A stretch of 64,000 nt of DNA from Branchiostoma lanceolatum (Eukaryota > Chordata > Leptocardii > Amphioxiformes > Branchiostomatidae), in NCBI RefSeq assembly GCF_035083965.1, contig NC_089738.1, positions 19,370,734 to 19,434,733 on the forward strand, written 5' to 3'. The translations under genes were made by a program, and so were the position numbers. Below are positions 56,261 to 64,000 of the stretch, one piece after another. Under the pieces are notes generated by a model. It was given only the letters and a program-made list of their open reading frames with translations, was not told the origin of the DNA and did no database searches. How positions within the stretch are numbered: the stretch's first letter is position 1; each line of letters begins with the position of its first letter.

Positions 56261-56726
56261 CTAATGACGGAGCGCCATTAGGAAACACCAGGCGAGCGAC
56301 AGAGGAGGCAGATAGATCACCTTAAGTGGGTCATTAAACTTTATAAGACACAGTTTACATTTCCTCACACATCGTGCATGGAGGGGAGTTACCGAAGTCA
56401 ACGGGGGATGCCCCTCATTAGCATAATTTATGCAGTCGCTATGGCAGATATCTATCTATAGCCTCTAGTCGACCAATGAAAAATACGATCTTGATAAAAA
56501 AATGTGGGTCAGGTAAACGATTGGAAGCTGGATCAATGGTAATGTAGTTTCAGGTGTTCGTGCGAGCTATTTGTATTAATAAGTGCGTTAAATGTGGTAA
56601 ATTACTGTACTCATGTTATCTATCATATCACCCTTGGTTGTAACCGTTACCACATATGGGGCAGACGCTGTCATCTTTACTGAGGAATGGCGAGATGCGG
56701 CGTACATGATATAAGATAAGAAATGA

Positions 56727-56790
56727 ATCAAGTTTTATTTGCAAGTTCTTGCCCGAGGGCTAATTGCAATATGAAGCAGTATATAGAAAT
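56727..56790. repeat. Retroposon-tail-like repeat, copy 1
   Basis: TTTTATTTGCAAGTTCTTGC followed by CCGAGGGCTAATTGCAATAT. A second copy at 58833-58880 follows an (AAT)n run. Confidence 0.5.
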
Positions 56791-57711
56791 CTCTACAGAC
56801 AGTGCAAGTTAACAATGATAACGAGTGGAGCAAGTGACTATTCTAATAATAACTGCTTCGGAATACAACATTAGCTTTTTTTTTTTTTTGAAGCAGTGAA
56901 AGACGAAGTTTCAATGCCAGAATATCAATTCATAAACGTATCATCGAACCATATACATGTGTATATATATAGAAACATATACGGGGTGCACTCAAGTTTT
57001 CACAACTTTCAACACAACTAGGAATTAAAATCGTCTTCTGGGAGGAGAAAAATAATAATTTTCATTTTCATTTTACAAACAAATGAACATAGAATCTCCT
57101 TAGTTTAACCTTACAGAATTTCGTGCTGCAAAGTAGCACGTCATGAACATGTACTTTCGAAGTACATACTGTAACTACATGCAGTAAGAGACAGAGATAT
57201 GTAATTTGCCCTAGCGAACATTACCCTCTTCTGTGCTATTAATTATTCACAAACCCACGGGTTGAGCGCCACGATCTGTCTTCATCCACCACACTGCCCT
57301 CTCACTGACCCTCCCGGAGATTGATAATCATTTACTAATTTGATTAATTTCTTCTGAAAGCCATAAAACTCTCATTTCTTTAGAAACCAAGTTTGATTTA
57401 GATCATTTTTTTCCGACATCTTAAATCTTTCTTGGTTGTTACATTTGTTTCAACTTTATTTCAGGCTTATTTTGTCTTAAAAAAGAAGTACATATTCACA
57501 TAGAAAACTGATACAATGACCCACTACTAATTCATATATCAAACGTGAGGTTTCCAAAGCTATAGTTTCCCACGTAAGCAGGCGAACTGATAAAAAATCT
57601 CTTCATATTCAAAGGGATTACACACTCCAACATTCTTCTGGCATCAAGTTGACTATTAGAATGATAAGCAAATATAATGCGGACAATACAACCTGTGGTT
57701 AGATCCATGAT

Positions 57712-57950
57712 AATCATGATGATACAAAATGATATCATGATAATACATATGATATCATGATGATAATAAATGATATCATGATGATAACAAATGATATCAT
57801 GATGATAACAAATGATATCATGATGGTAACAAATAATATCACCATGATGATGCAAATGATATCATGATGATACAAATAATATCATGATGATAATAAATGA
57901 TATCATGATGAAAACAAATGATATCATGATGATACAAAATGATATATTGT
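57712..57950. repeat. Palindromic ~21-bp array (GATATCATGATGATA)
   Basis: About a dozen imperfect units of AAATGATATCATGATGATAA. Each contains the self-complementary cores TGATATCA and ATCATGAT, so the array can form many small hairpins. Confidence 0.9.
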
Positions 57951-58207
57951 ATCATTCTTGCCACTAGCTTGACCAGATGATGATAATGATGACGTACAAT
58001 GCATCCCATCGTTACAAAAATGTACATGCAGTTTGACGGAGATATTGAACTTTTGGACCAGATTCTGCCTGTCTGCGTTTGCCATTGCAGCTGCAGCAAT
58101 ACGGGCCTGGATATTTGAATCACTGCTGCAGTAGGCGAGTTATGTCACCGTGTCCTCTGACTGAACTCCGTGATTCTTCCTTAACGGCAAGTCTGACCTA
58201 TATCTAC

Positions 58208-59010
58208 TTCACGTTGAACATACCGACGATAGGGCCGTTACACCGGCGCCGCGGGCTACACTTTATAGTAGCGTGCACGTGCACGGTCCAGCGGCTAGCG
58301 ACCCTGCCTCTGAAGTAAAAGGTCGAATCCCGGCTGTTGTCGCTAATGCCAGTGCAAAGGGTGTCAGTCCTAGGACGGGACGCTAAGCCAAGATCATTGT
58401 GTTGGTCAAAAAGAGCTAGGGGAATTTCTCCGGTACAATGAACTTGTAAGTGCTGTGCATAGCATCTGTCTCCTCTATCACGACCAGTGGAAGAGTAACT
58501 CAACAGTTCATTGAGCTAAACTGGTTCAAGATTACTTTCAGCTTTCCCGAGTGCCATATCCATTGACCATACTTATATACGGCTATGATAACCATACAAA
58601 CGATAGGGCAATTGCACAGTGCCATGGGCTACCCTTGCGCTATATATTGACCATATCAACAATAGGTTTACCGGCGCCTTGAGGTACCTAGACATTTATA
58701 TTGAACATCATCATCATTGGTTGGTTTTAAAACTGTTTTAATATTGAACATAAAAACGAAGAAAAAAAACATTGCACCGGGACCATGAGGTACCCTAGCA
58801 CTTTATACAATAATAATAATAATAATAATAATGTTTTATTTGCAAATTCATGCCCGTAGGCTAATTGCAATGGTAAAGAACAGTAGAAAGGGTAACAATG
58901 GTAAAAAGTGTCTATTCTATGCGTCTAACTAAAATTTCTACATATAACATTGAACATACTAACAATAGGGCCATTGCACTGACGCCATGGGCTACCCGTG
59001 CCCCCTAAAC
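58208..59010. repeat. Dispersed degenerate repeats with a SINE-like insert
   Basis: A motif of the form AACATAC-AACAATAGGGCCATTGCAC followed by GCCATGGGCTACCC occurs about five times (58213, 58590, 58640, 58745, 58955). A tRNA-like segment at 58281-58345 has CCAGCGGCTAGCGACC and B box GGTCGAATCCC. (AAT)n and the second tail-like repeat lie at 58808-58885. Confidence 0.55.
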
Positions 59011-62000
59011 TGACCATACTACAGTTTCCCGGCGCCACTGCCGGCGTTTCCGGCGCGCTCCGACACCTCCCACCTGACCTCCTCCTCGGTCTGTCTGCTG
59101 TCGTGACCCCATCATGGTCCAGATCACGTCAATCAATCAATCTTTATCGGAGTCAACCTGGCCAGAAACTGCAGGGGTAGGATACGGAATCATTTTGTCA
59201 TAAAATTGTCTCCTAAAGACTGGACACTGAATCGCTGAAAAAAATCAGAACAAAAATCTCTGGAGATGGGAGCTCACTATATTTGCTTCTGGTTACATAG
59301 TTACACTTATTTGCTGGAATTTTTTGCATCATACTTTGTCTTGAAACACATATTGGCTGGACCTCCAAATGATGCTTGATACGTTCTCCAAATTCCATCC
59401 ATTTATTCATTTCTTATTTCTTTCGTTCACTCGTTCATACATTTATTCAATACAACTAACAGGGCTGTCCCTGCAAGACCCACTTCCCTTGTCCTCTTTC
59501 TGATGCCGCCACTAATCCGTCTTTACGTGATCTGCAAGTTTCCTTCTTCTTCTTCTTCTTGTACTTTATTCCTCCCATGGGAGAGCATTGAAGTGGACAT
59601 ATTTACAAAGGGGATGCCATGTCACTTAACTTGTGGTATAGCGATCCTGCTTTTAAAAGATAAATTATATTCTTATATACATTGAAGTTGTCATCTTTTA
59701 CACATAATTCATTCATTCATTCATCCATCCATTCATTGAATCAATCGTGCATTCTTTCATTCATTCGATCGTGCATTCATTCATTCGATCGTGTATTCAT
59801 TCATCCATCCAACCACTTATTCACTCATTCGATACTACTTCAGATATTCTCCCAGCCAGACCCAGTTCGCGTGTCCTCCGGTTGAACCCAGCCGACACCA
59901 CCTCCATCCGTCTCCACGTGTTCTGCATGTCTATGGCGGCATTAACGCTCTAAGCCTGCAATTCGTTCTACATACATGCCGGGCCGCGGAAACGCAGTTC
60001 GAGCCGCAGCAAGACGCGCCGAAAGTTTCTGGTATTATTTTCTTTCGATTTTCAGCGAAGCTGTTATAGAACGGACCGTGCACAATGATCTACGACAGTC
60101 TCTTTGTCAGCAACGTCTATCCCAGGGGGGTCGCCAACTGGTACATTCTAACCTGTAAGAACACGAATGTGTCGTTGGGGCTTTTAATGTTTCCGGAAAA
60201 AAGATGTCCCTCACCCGGTTGGTTGACAATGACACATGGTAACGGTAGCACCTCCGCCAATCCTTACCATGTATAAGCTCACATTACTTCGGTTTAAGGA
60301 TGACGTCCGTCGGCGCATTGATTTGACCGTTTTGTCCTAGTGAAATGTCGCTCTTTTCGACAGGCCAATGGTTCTGTTAACATGCAGCACCCTATCGCAA
60401 ATCAGGCCGTCTGTAACGCTGCCGCAAAACGATCGAAAACGTCACAGTCGTCATAAATTGTCGAAAAAAGAGCGTCCATATCGCAAGGCATCCACGGCAA
60501 AATAGAGCTGTTTTCAAACCATTTAATGTATGTGGAATCACTGTGATATGCCAAATACATATAACCGATTTTGTGATGCCTATGTAACATGTTGCGATGA
60601 GCCCTAAAAAGACTACGGCAAAATGAACGAAAGCGTTTTTAATCAGCATAAAACTGTCATAAGATGATCAACCCAGTCGTAAAATGTCAACCGCAGAAGA
60701 GAACCATATCTAGACAATTCAGTGCCGTGTCGCTAGGGGATGTCACACATCAAAGTGATTCCGCCTGACGTACGGTTTGCACGGTTCAATTACACCGTCT
60801 GGGGAGCTAATGTTCCTATCGACCTTTCCGCGTAACGTCGCTCAACAAATGGAGCGGAGCGAAGTAGAGTGGCGTGATTCCGTACGGGCTGAGACATCTC
60901 ACCTCAAGGGGCGAAGCATCGCTTTGTGTAATCCCCGAGCAGCTGTAGCGACCTGGCTCATTTTTTACTCCAGTTTTGCAACATCGGTATCCTTTTCCAG
61001 TATTGTATTTTTGGCGCGAACTGTTGAAATTCGACTGTTCTGTCCATGTATCACCGCACGTTTTGCACGAAAATGTCATGAAAATGCCGATTTTCGTGAA
61101 AGAAGGAAAGTGTTGAATAATCTGGACGTGTTAAATGCCCTTTTTTCAATATTTCCCCCCCCCCCCCCGCACAGACACACACGGATACTCAGACACATAG
61201 ACACACGCTCCAAAAAGCATAACCATCTTGGCGACACCAGGGGCCGATACCGTTAAGACGCTGGGATAACAAATGTACGAATTTACTCTCATCCCAGACG
61301 CACTGATGCATAATTCAGCCGTCTGTAGCCCGGTGCGCTGAGTGCAGACCGCCGCCATTTCTCCTCCCGTCCGCGCCGTGAACCAACCAGTACCGCAGGC
61401 TTAACTCTGTCTGCATCCACTTTCACTAACATTCTTTTTTTATCAAGGCAATCGAAGATGGTAGATTCTACACTTTCCAATGCTTTGCGACCCTCCCTGT
61501 CACATATAAAATAGCACCACTGGAATGCATGGCAAAGATGCTCGTATATTGCATTATTGGGATTCACAGAGACACACACATACCACACGGACAAAGAAAC
61601 CCAAAATACAATCGTTCATCGCCTTGGGGTGAAGTCATAAAGAAGTAGACATTGAGGTACAACTACAACACCTCCAACAGAACTGCGAACTTGGCACAAC
61701 ATGCACTGACGACGATCTACGAGAGGCCAACCAGACTGCCCGTCAGTGGATACAGCAGTGGAGCGACAAGATATGATGATTGAGGTACATGTATCTATGT
61801 CCAGTTTTTGCTTACCAAAGGCCTGTCTCCCATCGTTAGGCTTATCATGATAAAACCTTCCTCATTTAACCAGGAGACGAAGAGACTGAGTATAAATGCT
61901 CCTTGTCGTTTTAACCAGGCCGCCCGTGTATCCTAAGGATTAAGGTAGATCACCACGGTGTGAATATATGGTACACGTCTGACGTGGAGGGAGCCAGGTG

Positions 62001-62999
62001 GCTCAAAATGCCGTTACGGGGCCGGCGGCGGATTACGGACATTCGTTTTTCTTCAGTTCATGGAGCCTATTGCATCATCTAATGTTATCCGGAGGCTTTC
62101 AGCGATTCGGGAGGTCCTAATCGACTTGGAAAGGTTTTGGCTAGGAAAGGTTTTGGCAGCTACAGTACAAAGTGACGAGACGTGGGTGTTGAGAATATAT
62201 GAAATGATGGTTATAAATAGAACTGGTTAGAATGTATATCTACTGTAGCATCGTTAAGTCCTGCAGAAAAAAAAGTACTCGCGATCGGTTTAAAAGTTAA
62301 ATTGAGACCACCTGGGGCTGCTTGTATCGCTTATTTGCGAACGGCATAAGTTGATTAATAAACGGGAACACACGATCAAGTACTGAAGGCGACGAGCTGC
62401 ACTCATGTTCTACTCCGCTAGGTTGGTGAAAGGACAGGAATCCACACAGACTGGACTTGAAAAGTTTGTAGGACCCCCCTCCCCAAACAGTCTATCTTTC
62501 ATATGACTTAGTAATACGTGACACAGTCTAGAAACAATGCTAATGACGTCGACAACCATTACCAGGTAAATATATTCACCAGGCTTTCACGTAATTCAAT
62601 TCATCAAGTGACGTCCATAGCAGTGTTTCCCTTCGTGGATGCATGAATGTATTAGCGGTGAAAATTTGTAATAATCTATCTTCCAAGCATTTCTAATTAT
62701 AGCAGCTCATGGATATCGTCAAATAACCATTTAGCTGATCATTATGATTGGAAATCTCTTTTTTTCATAAAAATCACAGTCATTTCCTGGAAGATGCCGG
62801 CAAACCCTGTTACGTGGAGTTAACCCGATTTACGACACGTTACTACAGTAAACTCGATTTTACGACAGGAGCGCCGCCAAACCTGATCCAACTCAAAATA
62901 ACTAATAATCACGTTATAGGAAGTAATAGATGTAAATTTAGACCTGCCCAAGGACGTCCTTCCCAAGGTCACCGCCTCCGGGAATTAGCCTGGTGATGA
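59011..62999. other. Repeat-rich intergenic DNA, weak exon-like pieces
   Basis: (CATT)n lies at 59700-59830. Two related minus-strand acceptor-led segments occur at 59479-59540 and 59855-59925; the second reads NTWRRMEVVSAGF and could be an exon or LINE remnant. A C homopolymer is at 61158-61168. No gene is supported. Confidence 0.35.
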
Positions 63000-63289
63000 C
63001 GTGATGAATATGTCATTGGCCAGATCTATACTGGGGATATCATATTTCAGCAGCGAAGGGCTGACGCCCGACAGTTGGCGTGGCTGTGAAAATCTTCCAA
63101 TGATTGAAAGAGATTTTCCATGTGGACAACATATCCCAGATGTAGTATCGCCATATTTATCCTTTTCTAGATTATTGTCTGAAAAGTATAATTTTAGATA
63201 TAAACTTGCTCCGAAGAATGATGTAATTTCTGTTCGTATTAATGGACGTTTTTGTAAAATCGTGACAAAAACAATTGTTACCCAAGAGC

Positions 63290-63850
63290 ATCACAAGAGA
63301 TTAAATACATAGATGTACATGTAGTGATGATAGATCTCGCACAGTTCCTTTGCAAGGTTGTCCCGGCCTGCCTTTATGTATACCATAATTCTCGGCATCA
63401 GAACAGTGCAGTACAGGCAGACACCGAACGAGCATTTACCTTCAGATAAAACCAGAGGGTAACATAAAACTGACAAAAGACACTATATAAAGCTGTCATT
63501 GTCTTTAATCATCGGCATCAGATTCATCAAAGGTCACACCATCAGTACAAAACGACAACAACGAATGAACCAACGAACTTCGACCATGTAATCTGTATCA
63601 GTTTTACATTTTGTTCGACCCTTACCTCTTCCCACATGAACTTAATAAAAAGAGGCCTGCAGGCCGATTTGAGCTTCTCATGAATGAAAAACGGCTCAAA
63701 GCCAAATGAACATTTCCATTCAGCTTTACAGACGGGTAGAAGAAGCTGCAGAAGACACATTGGCAGGTAGCAGCGGAGAGTTTCTGTACAGGAGTTCGGG
63801 TTCGCTACCACAACAGTGGTGTACGGTGCAGGTCGTATTCAGACACTGAA
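63290..63850 (-). other. Two weak cysteine-rich exon candidates
   Basis: Minus-strand frames read AEWKCSFGFEPFFIHEKL (ending at a possible donor GAAGAG then GTAAGG near 63630) and EGKCSFGVCLYCTVLMPRI (near 63430, after a possible acceptor). The shared KCSFG hints at a duplicated exon of a gene crossing the right edge. Phases were not established, and chance is possible. Confidence 0.25.
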
Positions 63851-64000
63851 CAGGGTCTCCTCATCCATATGGGCCAGGCAAGGCATACAATAGCTACATG
63901 TATAATATGGAGCTTTACAAATGGCACGGAGCCTGGTAACAATGCGGCATGTATGACTCCCGAACAGAATTTAGTAATTTCTAAAGACGCCTTTCCAGAC

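Noticed and set aside
60777..61256. 159-codon plus-strand ORF
   Set aside because: No recognised domain, no splice context and low-complexity C and CA runs; chance ORF more likely.
63001..63312. 103-codon plus-strand ORF at the right end
   Set aside because: No motif, no splice partners and ordinary length for chance; not annotated as a gene.

Overview
The window looks like nuclear DNA of an invertebrate chordate, most simply an amphioxus (Branchiostoma). That is inferred from gene content (NECAB, tandem bestrophins, a cIAP/XIAP-type IAP, a single-exon LRR receptor, a secreted lectin-like propeller), short GT-AG introns, abundant minisatellites, tRNA-headed SINEs and many short TIR elements. 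Nothing looks bacterial, and no CRISPR, operon or viral gene was seen. Genes were rebuilt by joining open frames at GT/AG boundaries. Every complete multi-exon model closes to a whole number of codons with matching phases, which is good internal support, although no transcript was available.

Layout. (1) 190-4889 +: the 3' exons of a NECAB-like EF-hand/ABM protein, beginning left of the window. (2) 7064-11725 -: a 755-aa protein with three UBA-like repeats and an IAP-type RING but no BIR domain. (3) 17780-22308 +: a 588-aa IAP with BIR1, BIR2, two UBA-like repeats and a RING. (4) 24560-25555 -: a single-exon LRR type I membrane protein whose start codon abuts a 16-copy, 27-bp minisatellite. 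(5) 28239-37500 -: bestrophin A. (6) 41064-45632 -: a secreted 376-aa tectonin/PLL-like beta-propeller. (7) 49078-55642 -: bestrophin B, a tandem paralogue of A. (8) 56.3-64 kb: repeat-rich DNA with only weak exon candidates.

The most interesting signal is in gene 2. It carries a series of A-x-P-[FY]-like tetrapeptides resembling IAP-binding motifs (AVPF twice, AQPF, AQPY, ALPF, and looser AIPT, AFPS, AIPA). One of them, AQPY, directly follows DEVD, the preferred caspase-3/7 cleavage sequence. Cleavage there would release a 412-residue fragment with an IBM-like amino end, three UBA-like repeats and a RING. The divergently oriented neighbour encodes an IAP whose BIR2 keeps the residues of an IBM groove. 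This suggests a caspase-triggered partnership between the two genes; it is a hypothesis from sequence.

The second signal is structural. Short direct duplications that start at, and include, an exon boundary with its splice site occur at seven exon edges in five genes, multiplying donor or acceptor sites. Transposon-like features include a 1.16-kb TA-flanked TIR element, a 3.6-kb TIR element with subterminal repeats inside bestrophin A, and two hairpin elements sharing a 20-bp end.
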